From: Liolophura sinensis
Lineage: Eukaryota > Mollusca > Polyplacophora > Chitonida > Chitonidae
Assembly (NCBI RefSeq): GCF_032854445.1
Contig: NC_088303.1
Span: 14,329,501-14,393,500, forward strand
Direction: 5' to 3'
DNA: 64,000 bases
Shown here: one piece after another, positions 13,279-24,350 of the stretch
Numbering within the stretch: position 1 is the first letter of the stretch
Layout of the letters: every line of letters starts with the position of its first letter
Translations under genes and position numbers: made by a program
Notes under the pieces: generated by a model
Databases searched by the model: none
Told to the model about the DNA's origin: nothing
What the model saw: the letters and a program-made list of their open reading frames with translations, nothing else

Positions 13279-14180
13279 ATGCATCAAATAGTAATTACTG
13301 GCACACTATTTCTGATCAGTCATATAATCAAGAAGACATTGAAGACAAAAACAAAAACCATGCATACAGCTTTTAAGATTAATTAATTAATACATTTATT
13401 TTAGTTGAAAAGAGAGACTTTGACTTGAGCCTCAAAGTGACACCTTCATTTTGTTAACTCTTTATATATCCATATTTAACATTTTCAAACAGATATTAAA
13501 TGACCAGTTATATATTTTGTATGCGTTAAAATCAAATGTAACCTTGTAGCCTAGGCCTAATATATAATATTATACCAAAATCAGATACTAGTATGTAAAT
13601 GCCACATTATCCTGACTTAATATATAGGTTGTTTATGTCCGTTTCTATCTTCGTGAACTATCCGATCCTATTTTTTGTATTCACCAATGGCTGTGGGCCG
13701 GCAATAGCGGCCGTCAGATTAAGTCAATCTACGCACCGTCCTTATACCTTAAAATGACAGGCTATGAACAGGCTGTCAGGCCGGACGTTTTTCAGGCAGT
13801 CCCTCACCTTTTTCACAATTAATATCTGGGAAGTAGGTCAGTTACCAAGAAATGCATCACCCTTGTCTTTACAACTGCCAAGGATGTGCATGTACGAAAT
13901 TTATGAGCGAAGGTGGAGTTGCATGGCAGAATAGGCGGCCATTCCAGAAAATGCCAGGAATGGCTTTATGCACATACAATTTAGTATCACGATGAAACAA
14001 CTGTATATATGACGAAGGTTTAACAGCTCTAGACGATTAACTGTTGGCCCTTCGGCGTGTCGCAAGGATGTTAGCTGTCAGCAGAAGTTGTTGTTGTTGT
14101 TGCACGTTAATTGGTTGGGTTAAGACATTGTAGATCTTTAGCTACCAAGATATATAGCAATAATTCTAGTTTCTCACCAT
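1719..14180 (-). CDS. COPB2: Coatomer subunit beta' (beta'-COP), partial: 16 exons, 3' end outside window
   Basis: Subunit of the COPI coat, which drives retrograde Golgi-to-ER and intra-Golgi vesicle traffic; beta'-COP forms part of the outer cage and reads dilysine cargo signals. Coding exons in order on the minus strand: 14178-14180 (only the ATG), 11684-11821, 10971-11057, 10097-10223, 9511-9659, 9163-9309, 8660-8759, 7927-8069, 7153-7352, 5944-6143, 5479-5588, 4874-5017, 4072-4202, 3166-3373, 2597-2707, 1719-1933. All have AG acceptors and GT donors, and the phases join into one frame of about 737 residues. The start [11 protein letters not shown] is typical of the family. N-terminal WD40 blades follow (for example [20 protein letters not shown] and [15 protein letters not shown]), then the second propeller ([20 protein letters not shown]) and the start of the alpha-solenoid ([33 protein letters not shown]). 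The family has about 900 residues, so roughly the last 170 are missing; the final visible exon ends in phase 2 with a good donor, so the gene continues to the left of the window. Identity is very secure. Confidence 0.97.
3746..4010 (+). mobile_element. tRNA-derived SINE, full length, with target-site duplication
   Basis: The head resembles a tRNA with a pol III A box (TGGCTCAGTCGGTTAGCGC) and a B-box-like segment (GAGTTCAAGTCCAGC). The tail carries GAAATATTCTTGAGTACGGC and ends in a short (AAAT)n run. The 11-bp direct repeat TTATTTAACAG lies on both sides at 3735-3745 and 4011-4021, which is a target-site duplication. The element sits in a COPB2 intron in the orientation opposite to the gene. 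Short open frames here are by-products of the repeat. Confidence 0.9.
4281..4400 (-). repeat. Degenerate SINE-tail remnant
   Basis: The segment beginning TTATTTATCTGATTGGTG resembles the reverse complement of the SINE tail seen at 3.9 and 26.2 kb. It is then too diverged to align with confidence. It lies in a COPB2 intron. Confidence 0.4.
4571..4735 (-). other. Candidate cassette exon inside COPB2 intron (unproven)
   Basis: Between the exons at 4874-5017 and 4072-4202 lies a stop-free 165-bp segment behind a good polypyrimidine tract and acceptor (TTGTTTCCAG). It is followed by CAG|GTTGCT, a weak donor. Both neighbouring exons meet in phase 0, so inclusion would add 55 residues (starting [15 protein letters not shown]) without shifting the frame. 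Known beta'-COP proteins have nothing at this position: the flanking exons join directly as [10 protein letters not shown], matching the family. It could be an alternative exon, the relic of a repeat, or chance. Confidence 0.3.
7565..7740 (-). repeat. Truncated, degenerate SINE tail
   Basis: TTTATTTGATTGGTG followed by CTCAAGAATATTTCAC is the reverse complement of the SINE 3' tail. The head is missing. The element is in the COPB2 intron left of the exon at 7927-8069. Confidence 0.6.
11531..11595. repeat. 36-bp tandem duplication, two copies
   Basis: The 29-base unit beginning ATGACACATATACCAAGG occurs at 11531-11559 and again, unchanged, at 11567-11595. It lies in the intron after COPB2 exon 2. 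Confidence 0.85.
12857..13803. mobile_element. MITE-like element with long inverted ends (about 950 bp)
   Basis: The left end (GCCTGACGGCCTGTCAATTT, then GGTATAAGAACG and GCGTAGATTGACTTA) recurs as an imperfect reverse complement at the right end (TAAGTCAATCTACGCACCG, then CCTTATACCTTAAAATGACA and GGCTGTCAGGCC). The arms are about 100 bp each. No transposase frame lies between them, so this looks like a non-autonomous DNA transposon in COPB2 intron 1. An (AT)n microsatellite lies inside it. Confidence 0.7.
13223..13270. repeat. (AT)24 microsatellite
   Basis: An uninterrupted run of 24 AT dinucleotides, flanked by a short imperfect GTAT run. It lies inside the inverted-repeat element of COPB2 intron 1. 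Confidence 0.95.
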
Positions 14181-14923
14181 TTTGACAGCTCCTCCCCTGT
14201 GATCAGTAGCAGGTTTTACCAAATCGGTTGCCTGGAACACCTTTTAAAGACCGTCTGTTATCTCCTCGTCTTACCCAGTGTGTTGGACTAAAATACGTGG
14301 CTCAATCCACAGCACATGCGCTGCGCTTATTCCGGAAAATGTGTAATACCTTGTTCTCAGCGGAAGTGCAATTACGGCCTAAGTGATAAAACCGCCATAC
14401 TAAACCGACTGGGAAGTTCAGTTGTCTTTCCAATGGGAACAGGGTAAACAAGTTCGTACATTTACAAGCAAGTTACGCGTGCAGAGAACTAACATGGCGG
14501 CGGAAACAAATATTTCCCGCTACGTTAGTTGAACTTTGGCTTAGTTTATCTATGTCAGGTGGTAAGAGCTGCTTATTGTGCACCAAAGGAAAGGTTAACA
14601 ACCACCTATTCATTGGAACCGATTTAAGGGTCCGATATTGTGATTGCTTTTTCGGTTTAGCTAAAAATGAAACGGTAGTTAGGGAAGCTCATCTCAACAA
14701 CATCAACAACGTGTTCCAGCATGAACTGACTGTCCGTTCATCTGATGCAACGGACGAAAACTGTTTGTGGATTTTACTCTCTAACATCAGTTGATAACTC
14801 GGCATTGACGATTTTCTCCAAACTTTTAAGCATTCGCCTGTGTGGGAGAAATGTGCTTTCCATTTCGATTGACAGTTTAATGAACAGCTTTTGCGTGTAA
14901 TTTTGGGAGATCCAACGGCAAAC
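14181..14923. promoter_or_regulatory. Divergent promoter region between COPB2 and TMEM107
   Basis: The two start codons point away from each other and are 743 bp apart. This interval must hold both transcription starts and 5' untranslated sequences. It is richer in CpG than the surrounding DNA (for example CGCGTGCAG and GGCGGCGG around 14.47-14.50 kb) and has no clear TATA box. The COPB2 5' UTR runs up to the ATG at 14180, directly followed by a GTGAGA donor. Confidence 0.6.
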
Positions 14924-17729
14924 ATGACTCGTGGAATCACTGGCCTAGTGCCCGCACGCTTCTTGACAATAATTGCTCACTTAGTTATTGTCATTATGAT
15001 ATTTTGGTCAAGGGTAAGTAAACCGAACTCTCGTCAAGCAAAATGAACAGTTTAGTGAAAATTTAATAATTCTGACACAAAGAGTATAAATGAATGTTTT
15101 TTGCTAAGATTAGAACTCGACGTCAGTTATTCTCCAGTCTGTCTCTTTCCCTAGCAAAAAGATACTTTTTTCTGCTTGAATAAGAAATCAAGCAATGTTG
15201 AAGTATCTTTCAAAGGTAATCACGTAAATGATTCACAACTGTATGTCTGTGGAATCATGTGCTGTTGACGTGGAACTAAAACCACAAAATGTCATGGTAT
15301 GCTGATGGCAAATACAAAAATGTCATAGTAAAAAATCATGTGATGTTAAGTCACATATGAACAAGTTGTCATGACTCACATCTTACTGCATGTGTAGTAA
15401 TTTTCATGATTCAGTTGTTATGTTCATTTATTTATTTGTTTGGTGTTTGACACCTTACTCAAGAATATTTCACTCATGACGGTGGCCATCATGGTGGGAG
15501 AAAACGTAATGTCCATCTGCAATATGATCACATATGGTCAGAGAGGAAGCCAGCATGAACTGGACGAACTCTAGTGATCACATTGGAGAGAGGCTCCTGT
15601 GTCATTGTGCCAAACTGGCACGCTAACCACTCGTGTTATTGGGGGACAGTTATGTTAACAGGATTGTGTTATTTTGTTATATTTCACTGATACAAATTTC
15701 GATGCACACCTAATGGCTCCCCATTGTTAAATTGTTAAGTACGACGTGAAATCCTAAGTATGCATGCATGCATACATACATACATACATACATACATACA
15801 TACACATTTCAGTGGACTAACCAATTTACGAAACATTTTTTCCAGGAATAATTAAGTTATATTTGATATATTTCTCTTTATTAATTTACTGAAAACTATG
15901 GATACTAGTAATTATTCCTCCATTTCTTCCAGGATGAAAACATAAAGATGTGTTTGCCAGAAAGTTACACATCAGAACAGTACAGACTGAAAGATACGCA
16001 GTAAGGAAATACATATGCTTTCTTTCTATTCAGTTTTAATTACTTGTCTTAAATGTTGACAGATTCATGATGATATATGTATGTTATTACTATATGGTAT
16101 TTCATTGTGTCTGTCTATTACCATAATAACTCAAAATGAAATGACGTAGATTGTTTGTTTAGGATTGAAATATGATGTATTAGTGAATTATGGAAAGTAT
16201 AATGGAATGTAGAATGTAACCTTGAGACTTTCTAATTGTGGTTAACAGTATGACCCTTTTAACCCTGGTTTTACATGCTGGTACTCTTGTTGTAAGGAAC
16301 TGTGTAAAGTTGGTAAAATGAAATGAGAGGCAAATAAAACACATCAAGGATAGTGTGCATTTTTCAAATGTTTCACATCAATGATATACACCATTTCATT
16401 GATGTAAAGCTAAACTGGTGAAGAGAGATTGATACATGTCCATTTTCTCGCTACCATAAAGATCCAGTATATGTGAACACTGTATGATGTACAGGTACCA
16501 TAAGTTTTGTTTTATTTTTACACTTGCATTTACTTCAGTTTGATTTGGCTGGTATGCTTTGCTTTGTGTTTCAGGTTAATTGTGGGGTTGTCAGTATCAC
16601 TTGGGTTCTTTGCCCTGGAGTTAATTGGCTTTTTGGGCGGAATCACAATGTTCATGCCTTTCCAGAGCCTACTCTGTATCCTTTGTCAGTGGGGCGTTAA
16701 GTTTACCAATTAAGTGTATTGCAAGAGTATATGTCCGTGTTCTTCTGTGTATAGATGTATATCTTAATACATTTCTTCCCACCATAATGCTGGCCGCTAC
16801 CTTATAAGTGAAATATTCTTGAGTATGGTGCAAACAACAATAAAATAAATATTATATCTTAATACATGTATAATAAAACTGCGCTGTTAGTGTTCGTCTG
16901 GAAAATAATGTCCTGCATAGTAGCAATGGTGCTGTTGCATGTTCATAGTACTGTACCAGGAAATTCCCTCACCTCATTACCCCCCCCCCCCCCACTCCTT
17001 TTATTTTAAAGGGGTGGGAAGCTTTTATTGTGTATGGCTAGGAAAAATCATTCAAGGTATAAATAGACAACACTGTAATTGATTACATAGAAATGCACTC
17101 CATGTAGGAATGACCAGTACAAAGGTAAGAAATAAGTCCAGCTTCAGAGATGATACAATGAAGATCACACGCACAAGTCAACTTGAAAGTGTCAGTTGCA
17201 GCATTAGTGAGTTTCAGAGGCTTCATTTGCTTTTTGTAGAAGTTGACCGCACAAAGGCAGCCCATATCAGAATAACATGTTGAAGTAAAGATAAATAAGA
17301 AATCATTTGGGATGCAAATCAGACAACTGGAAAGTGTGCACCTGAAGGCTGGTCATGCGTAGATCTATTGCTTGAGATTGTTTTTCTTGTAGTAAAAGTC
17401 TTTCCTTGTGTTAAAAGACTTTGCTTGAATATTTTACCATAACCAGTGGGGGATCGCATTATGTATTCATATATTATAATCCTCTATTAAATTTACATTT
17501 AATAAGCTGATTCAATCTCATCATATATTTATAATGTCACTGTTGACCTTGACCTTGATGTCCAGCGACCTGCGTGCACTGCGGAGCGGCTGTCGCGCTC
17601 TCCTACTACCTATTTGATGCTTGGCCGTGTGACTCCTACTGGTATATCTTTGGATTTTGTAACGCCTTCCCAGCCTTCACAGAGATTATCACCATGGTGG
17701 GCGTGTTGTGGTTGAAGAAAGGATTATAA
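14924..17729 (+). CDS. TMEM107: Transmembrane protein 107, ciliary transition zone
   Basis: Multi-pass protein of the MKS module at the ciliary transition zone, needed for the barrier that controls ciliary membrane composition. Coding exons are 14924-15013, 15933-16000, 16575-16675 and 17566-17729, in phases 0, 2, 2, giving 140 residues, the length of the human protein. Exon 1 encodes MTRGITGLVPARFLTIIAHL, close to the family start. Exon 3 encodes VGLSVSLGFFALELIGFLGG (second membrane segment). Exon 4 encodes HCGAAVALSYYLFDAW and the final membrane segment, ending in VLWLKKGL. Four hydrophobic segments are visible. The last intron has a donor GTATCCTTT and a branch-like GACCTTGAC 13 bases before the acceptor, the signature of a U12-type intron. 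A possible poly(A) signal AATAAA is at 18721-18726. Confidence 0.93.
15430..15640 (-). mobile_element. Diverged SINE copy, TMEM107 intron 1
   Basis: Reverse complement of the SINE family seen at 3746 and 26001. Its tail matches CTCAAGAATATTTCACTCAT, the middle includes GGTGGGAGAAA and GAAGCCAGCATGAACTGGAC, and the head region ends near CACGCTAACCAC. It is nearly full length but has many substitutions and no obvious target duplication. Confidence 0.8.
15757..15806. repeat. (CATA)n microsatellite
   Basis: Runs of TGCA/CATG then about nine CATA units, ending in ACACATTT. It lies in TMEM107 intron 1. Confidence 0.95.
16775..16852 (+). repeat. SINE 3' tail fragment, TMEM107 intron 3
   Basis: CCACCATAATGCTGGCCGC followed by AAGTGAAATATTCTTGAGTA and an AATAAAT end matches the last 75 bases of the full SINE copies. 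The head is absent. Confidence 0.8.
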
Positions 17730-20700
17730 GATTGTATACACATCTACTCAGAAAAGTGAACTGTTGTAAAACATGTAAAATTGAAAGTTGGTTTGAAATT
17801 TTAAACCAGCTTTTGTTTAAGCCATCGCAAGTACATGGCTGCTATCAGGAGAAAAAAGTCATCATTCTGCACTTTTCTGTCAGATCAAGGTTCACATAAA
17901 ATAGATGCACATAGTACGGCCTAAAAGGTGTCTGGGGACATAAGGAACATGACACAGGATGGCTGTAGGTATATCAGTTTAGTTTTGCAGGTAGTGCTCA
18001 GCATTTATTATAGCTACGTAGTCATGTTGCAGGTGATACCATTGTCTTTGGCTTGAAGATGTGTTTTATCTTCAACATTGTCATATGCACAAAGATTTAC
18101 CAGAACCAGCTACAGTCAGAACTTTTGGTCATAAATATTATACTGTGGTCTGTGGCTAATACATTGTAGCATTTATATTAATTGTACGTTCTCAGCTTTT
18201 TTGACTCTCAACAGACATCTTTGAAAGCATCTTCATTAATGCTGTATTTGACCTAACATTTCAGCACTAAAAGTAATAGTTTATTACCTAATATCTAAAG
18301 GTGCACTTTTTGTGGTCAAGTACAGTAGGCTTTTATAGGCACTTTAAAACCGTGAATGTGTGGCAGAGTTACAGATTTGCAGTATAGGGGTATAAGTGCT
18401 TTATTCAGTGTCAGCAATGTGGTCATCACATTAAAAAAACTTGCATGCTTTGCATAATAGTAGAGCCTACATGCATGCATGCATTATGGAAATGACTTAG
18501 ACTTTTTGGTCTGTTTTGACTCGGTTGGTGTACATGAACCCACCCTCATGCTTGGTTTGCCTGTAACTGTTTCTTGTGAACTCTCCATTAACCCAGTAGT
18601 ATTGTAGAAATGATTACACAAACATGTACATTTGTTTTGTGGGAGAGAACATAAATATGAAATTTGAAATTTCACTGTCATATAAGATATGTTGTAAATA
18701 TTATTTGTATAGATTTTTATAATAAAATATTTATACGTGTCACATGAATATCATCTTCATTGTTAAATAGTAACTAGAAGATATATAGTCATTGTTCTTG
18801 CTGCATTGATTTACAAGATGAGTACAACTGCAGCTCTGATAAAAAAAAAAAAAAAAATGGCGGATTTAGATGGACATGGTATAACGGGCCATCAGTGGTT
18901 TACGTAATGTCACACAGGAACAGCCAGGCCTTAGGCCCATAAGGTTACGCGTTTGAATACAGCTTGGGCTGCTTCATCAGTAGTGATTTTGGCAGTATGT
19001 GGAATGTCTCACAGTAACTGCTTCTTCAGTAGTTTTATGTTGGGAGGGGTGAAGGGAAGAGGTTTCCTATTGGCTCTCCTTTTTTCTCCTGCCATAACCC
19101 TGATTTTCGTCATCTATGTAAGTGGAAAATTCTTAAATTTGACATTAAACAATCAATCAAAAAAGTGTACATGTAATATACATATCATGCTCTTTTTCAG
19201 GAGCGGGATTTGAACAAGTAGTTTAGGCACCCGCTTTTTTAATCTCTAGGTCCCACAAGATGCGTGTTCCATTCCGTTCATGGAAATGGTATTTTCCAAA
19301 TTCCCACGCTTGTGTTGTTCTAATGGACATTGTTTGATTGCTCTGGAAGATCTTGCTAGTAACATTAATCATTCAAAACATGCTTGTGAATGTAATAAGA
19401 TGGTGGGGAAGTTGACTGAGTGTAAGCATTGCCCACACTTTTTATTGCATTTTCCTGTGCTCTGACAGTAAGGTCATGTGTCATTTCTAGTCACTTGTGA
19501 GGCAGCTACCGCCACCCATAAACGGGAGTAAAATATAAATACAAGCGAAATGTTCCCAAGTATGGTGTTAATCCCTAATTGAATGAAATGAATAAATCCT
19601 CTGTCAGTGCAATAATATTCCAGATCAACGAATTCTGATGGTCATCTATCATTAAACAGAGCTTTGACAAAACGTATGTCATGCCTCATTGTCAAGATTA
19701 AAACATGTTCTCCTGAGGTACTAACACGGCTGGCCAAAACTTAAATACACTGATCAACAGCACTACAGGTATGTGGGATTCAGGCATAATGCCTAGGATC
19801 CACTCTTTAAAATCCACACTTTAGCTTAGGTACATGTAGGCCTATGTCGGGTAGCAGAGTGTTTCGAGATTGGAAATTGTTTCTTACTCTGTCGGGATTG
19901 GTGAATTTGATGAAGGGTTACATGTTAAATTCTTCCTAAAAGTGAAATTGTCACGCTTTTCTGACCCAAGCAATATAAATGTGTATCTTTTATTTTGCAA
20001 CAAAAACACTTGTGTGCACTGGAGAAAACATAAATTGGCCACATGTGCAACTCTTATGGGGACAGTTGTGTGATGTATACATGTATGACAACTTTAAAGT
20101 GATTGTGTAAAGATTAACACTAATTTTCACTTGGTTTCTGTCTTTGCACAAAGATAACTAGCCACTCCCTATGCTGACTTGTCGCTTTCTAGATCTAAAG
20201 TAAAATCTGCTTCCAGCTTATCTGATGAGAGAAAGGATTGAAATGTAATGATTCAATTCACTAAAAGTAAGAAATATGCTGGCATTGAGTGTTACTTCTG
20301 CTGTAGTATTAAGCGACAAGTCTAAAGTGAGCTGCAAGCCTGCGTCTTCTTGTAGATCTGATGCACCAGATGTCTTTACATACCTAAATTTTGGTTAGCT
20401 TCATTATCGGAAGACCTGGGATCAAACCCCCGACTTGACTTCAAAAATGGTGCATCTTGTTGCCTTGCTTGGTGCTCAGCACTGAGAGGTTAAAGCAAAG
20501 AAACATGACTGGTTGGCCAGGTGTCAGTATAAATGTGAATGGGTGAGGTGTCGTGTCTGGTGTCTTCAGCATGATACTTCACTGGCTGCAGCAGTCACCC
20601 TTTCACACACACAAACACCAAATAACTTCTCGTGGTCATATGACTAAAATAACATTTTCTACCATAAGGCAAATGGAAATTTTCATTGACAGCATTGTAG

Positions 20701-21619
20701 ATAGCCAGTACATTCCACACTTCAATGAAATAAGGACAAAACAACATATGGGAGATTCCATTTGTTCAGTTTTCATTACATAATAACTCCCCATATTTTA
20801 GCAATGATTCTTCATTTCCTACCATATCCATGTACGATAACAAAGTATGAAGTAACACATGATCTGGGCTTAATATGCAGTTTATACATCAAGAACAACT
20901 TGCCGTAAACTATTTGGCAAATGTTCATTAAAAATCAGGATAATGAATATTTCATACGCAAGATTATTACATGAGTATATGAAGTATCAATTTAAATATG
21001 CAAACTAAACATGACTGATTGTAAGTGTGTGTACTTACATGTAAAACACAGTATACATGTACTTGTATATGGCTTGGAGTAAAAAAGGCAGGCTACTTTT
21101 ATTACTGTAATTCTTCAACCTTTGTGCATGTTTGCAATGTGTCTATTCAAGCATATTCTGAAGGCATTTGTCTGTGTACTGATAATATTATACTTTTCGT
21201 GAAGCCCTGAAATTGGACCATCCAACCAATGTAGTTTGTCTACAAAATCAAATGAAAAATGTGCATAACTTGTACTGAAAGTTGCTCTTTCATATAAGAA
21301 AAGGGTGAGGAATTAGGGCAAACTGTGGAAAAAGGGAGAGCAGGATTTGTCCTCAGACTGCCAGTGACAATGTCAAGCCAAAAATGTGATTTCTACCTGT
21401 TTGAAAGTAAGGTACACAGTTGTGACAAAAAGTTCAAAAACCATTAACCTGCTTACTGCACCTGTGATCCATCCAACAAACCATGTTGTCTTCTGAAATT
21501 TATTTTGGAAACTAAATTACACGAAAGTCAATACTACTTGCCTTTACACTGATAATTTTTTTAGTAGCAAACCAATGTTTTTTATGCACATGTACATGCA
21601 TTATAAAACTATAAGTCCT
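17730..21619. other. Convergent intergenic region, TMEM107 / PPP1R35
   Basis: This holds the 3' untranslated regions of two convergent genes and intergenic DNA. The probable TMEM107 poly(A) signal is at 18721. Degenerate SINE-tail remnants can be seen near 19070-19160 and 19540-19610, a poly(A) tract at 18841-18857, and one copy of a dispersed repeat at 21108-21330. I see no convincing coding exon here. Confidence 0.6.
21108..21330 (+). repeat. Dispersed repeat, copy 1 (second copy at 46820)
   Basis: About 220 bases (from TTCTTCAACC through GCATGTTTGCAA, CAATCCAACCAATGTAGT-like and GAAAGTTGCTCTTT to GAGGAATTAGG) recur in the same order and orientation at 46820-47040. Identity is roughly four bases in five, and both flanks diverge abruptly. 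No coding potential or terminal repeats are evident, and I cannot name the family. Confidence 0.75.
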
Positions 21620-23714
21620 TTAGTCAAACTCTTCCCATGCTAGATTATGTTTGTACATTTCAAAGGCTTTGTCGTGTGGGGCTAATGACAAAGCATCCTT
21701 AGGGAAACTAACACCTGTCACACTAAGGTCAACATGTTCTCTCTGGAGATCAAGCGTGAAAAATTCCATCAGATCTGGCTCTTCTAAGTCCTGAAAACAG
21801 ATAAAACGCAAATGTCTGTAAAACATGTTAAATGTACAAAATCAATTATCCATGCCATTTTACATAGTGCAAGGTATCTAAACCTGTCTTTAATTTCGTA
21901 TATATGTATCTAGAGTATTGGTAATGTTGGGGCATTGTTTCTACCATTCTATCTGGCATTGCTTCACAGCTATTTGACATAAAGCCTTAAACTTGATATA
22001 CATATCATCAAATGGCCTGCATGAACTGTTGTACTAGCATCGTCAAATCTCATGAACCTAACACCATCAGGACATACAAGCAAAAATGCAAGTTAAATCT
22101 TCTACAAGAAATTGAAGCCAGATAATGAGGTAAGAGTGCACCAGCCATATCTTGATTTATGAAAAAATACGCCAGCTATCAAAACAATTATTACATACAT
22201 TTTTTTCATCTGATGTGTATTTGCTGACACTTTCTTGTACCTTCGATTTGGTGTCCCTTTTGTTTTTTCCACCACTATGCTTAACCTTTGACCTTTGGTC
22301 CCGTTCCACTTGAGATATGATGTCACTAATGGGAACCTCTAAAGGAGCAAGTCCCTGGAAGACATCGCCTTGAGTGTTCACACGCAAAGCTGCCTGTAGA
22401 ATATAGCACAGCTTTTAATTAATTATAAGTCTCTACAAGAAAACCTTCTGATTAAGAGAAGTGGGGTTGTTTGTTTTCAGATGACAACGTTTACAAATAT
22501 CTTATTTCAGAAAGCTCCTGTTGGGGGCTATTTCACCAAAAGAAAACCTTCATTTTACTCTGAAAGCTGTGTCTGAACCACTACTTCGGGTTGCTTTTGG
22601 TACAAGTCACAGTGCTCATCCAGAAGTGAATGAACTTCAAACAGAAAAAAAATTATCAGTGCATCACAAGATAAATGTAAACGAAAGAGAGTTCATTAAC
22701 AACAAAATTAACAGAAATGTTGCTCTTGGGCAAATAATTGCAGCACACAGGACATGCAATGGTTACCTTCTCATTAATTCCAGTTCTCAAGGCTTCTGAC
22801 TTCTCTAAGGTTTCCCTTACAGCTTTGGCTACATCAGGTCTTTGAGATGCTAAATCTTTCATTTCATTTCCAAGCCTCAAGGTACTATTATATTCTGGAC
22901 GTTCAAAAGCACTAGAAAGTAAAATATCACTGTCCTGTTCCTCATTGTCTTTAAACGGAAAGTTGTACTCTGTAACTACTGGGCTTTCTTCTTGTTCCCT
23001 CCTAACAGGGGAATCATCACACAGCTGTTTTTGTATTAAAGTTTCATCTCCCTTGGAAAATTTCAGGGGCTTATCTTTTAACTTTGCCTTTTTCTTTTTG
23101 CCATCAGTTGAGCAAGTAGTTTTAATGTCAGTGATTTGTGTATCTTTCAAAGCAGGATAAGAGTTTAGAGAGTATGCGTAGACCTGAGGAATTTCTTTAT
23201 GCTGTTTACTATTGTGTAAAGGTGGCCCAACAGAGTCTCCGAGGCATTCACAAGAAGTTTTATCAGGTGTATCTGATTTGCCTTTAATACAGGCATCAGG
23301 GGACTTTTCAAGTTCAGATTCACTACTTGATGCCACATCAAAACGAACTTTGCGTTCAGTTTTGTCTTTTACATCCGTTTTGAAATTGCTCCTGGCAAAG
23401 GGTACTCTTTTCTCTGGGGTGAGGCCAAGGTCCGGATCAGGAGCGCATAGCTCTGGTGTGTGAACTGACTGCCACTGGTGAAATGAAGGGGGCAGCTGAG
23501 AACTAGGCGTTGTATCAGTGTCTAAATCCTCATGGAACTCTGAAAACTGAGAAATTTCCAGATCATCTGTTCCAGATGTGTAGTCAGTGTACTTGTTTAA
23601 CATTGATGGTACTCCGTTAAGGATTCCCTTGTCCCAGAAATGTGTTTGGGTCAATGATGCTGGCAACTGATGAGGTACTGACTCATTGCCATGGAAACCC
23701 AAGTAAGAAGCCAT
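21620..23714 (-). CDS. PPP1R35: Protein phosphatase 1 regulatory subunit 35-like (centriole elongation factor)
   Basis: PPP1R35 proteins bind protein phosphatase 1 and act at the centriole in elongation and centriole-to-centrosome conversion. Coding exons on the minus strand are 22767-23714 (316 residues), an exon starting at 22393, and 21620-21790. Exon 1 is rich in S, D and E and looks disordered; it contains KVRF at residues 122-125, which fits the PP1-docking RVxF motif. The family signature spans the first junction: VRETLEKSEALRTGINEK joins AALRVNTQGDVFQGLAPLEV, then PISDIISQV. The last exon (DLEEPDLMEFFTLDLQREH to the stop) is acidic. The donor of exon 2 is uncertain: GTACAA at 22241-22246 and GTATGT slightly downstream both keep the frame, giving about 420-435 residues, longer than the human protein (about 250). 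An acceptor at 23723-23725 leaves 8 bases of 5' UTR, so an upstream non-coding exon exists. A possible poly(A) signal lies at 21499-21504. Confidence 0.8.
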
Positions 23715-24209
23715 CTTACGTTCTGTGGATATAATTAATGAAAGTTATTATTAAATACCTTTTGTTCAAAAAAGTAAATATAACACACCATGAAGATAAT
23801 TAACAATATAATGAATTTATATATTTATTTCATTGTTGTTAGGTGCTACACCCAAGAAGTTTTAACTTTATATATGAAGATACTTTTCTCAGGCAATTTT
23901 ATGAGTGGATGAAGCCATAGTGCACACATTAACCCGTTTGGCAAGTTACTGAAAAAAACTTAACATGTATGACATGCAGACTTGCATGTCATCTTTGCAC
24001 AAGACAACTTATCCCCATGGGTGTAGTTTCCCGCGTATAGTCACCAAGGTCTCACAAACAATGAAAGTGGTTAGAAGTTAACAACTGTCTCTCCAAGGGT
24101 GGGATAGAACATACATGTATGTGGTATAGGCCATCAAGTATAAATTAGCACCCAGTTCCTATGTACTGCAAGGTCTAGCAGCATTTCAACTAGTCCAAGT
24201 TTGATATGG

Positions 24210-24350
24210 TGTTTGGCTTCACAAAATTTTGTTCCGCCAAGGAGGCCCTAAACCAACATCAGGGCGCTCCATATAAAAACTTTTAAATGGAGCCTGTTCT
24301 GAGGTTGGTTTTGGGTCATCCATGGCCGAACAAAATTTTGTCAAACCAGC
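24210..24350. mobile_element. Near-palindromic hairpin element (MITE-like)
   Basis: The left arm (GGCTTCACAAAATTTTGTTC, then CCTAAACCAACATCAG and GCTCCATATAAAA) is mirrored by the right arm (TTTTAAATGGAGC, GAGGTTGGTTTTGGG, GAACAAAATTTTGTCAAACC). The arms are about 60 bp with a short loop, so the transcript could fold into one long imperfect stem. It lies in the 5' intron of the PPP1R35-like gene. Confidence 0.75.

Noticed and set aside
22656..22766. C-terminal run-on of PPP1R35 exon 1
   Set aside because: A good donor (GAGAAG|GTAACC) ends the exon at 22767, and the next exon continues the family signature.
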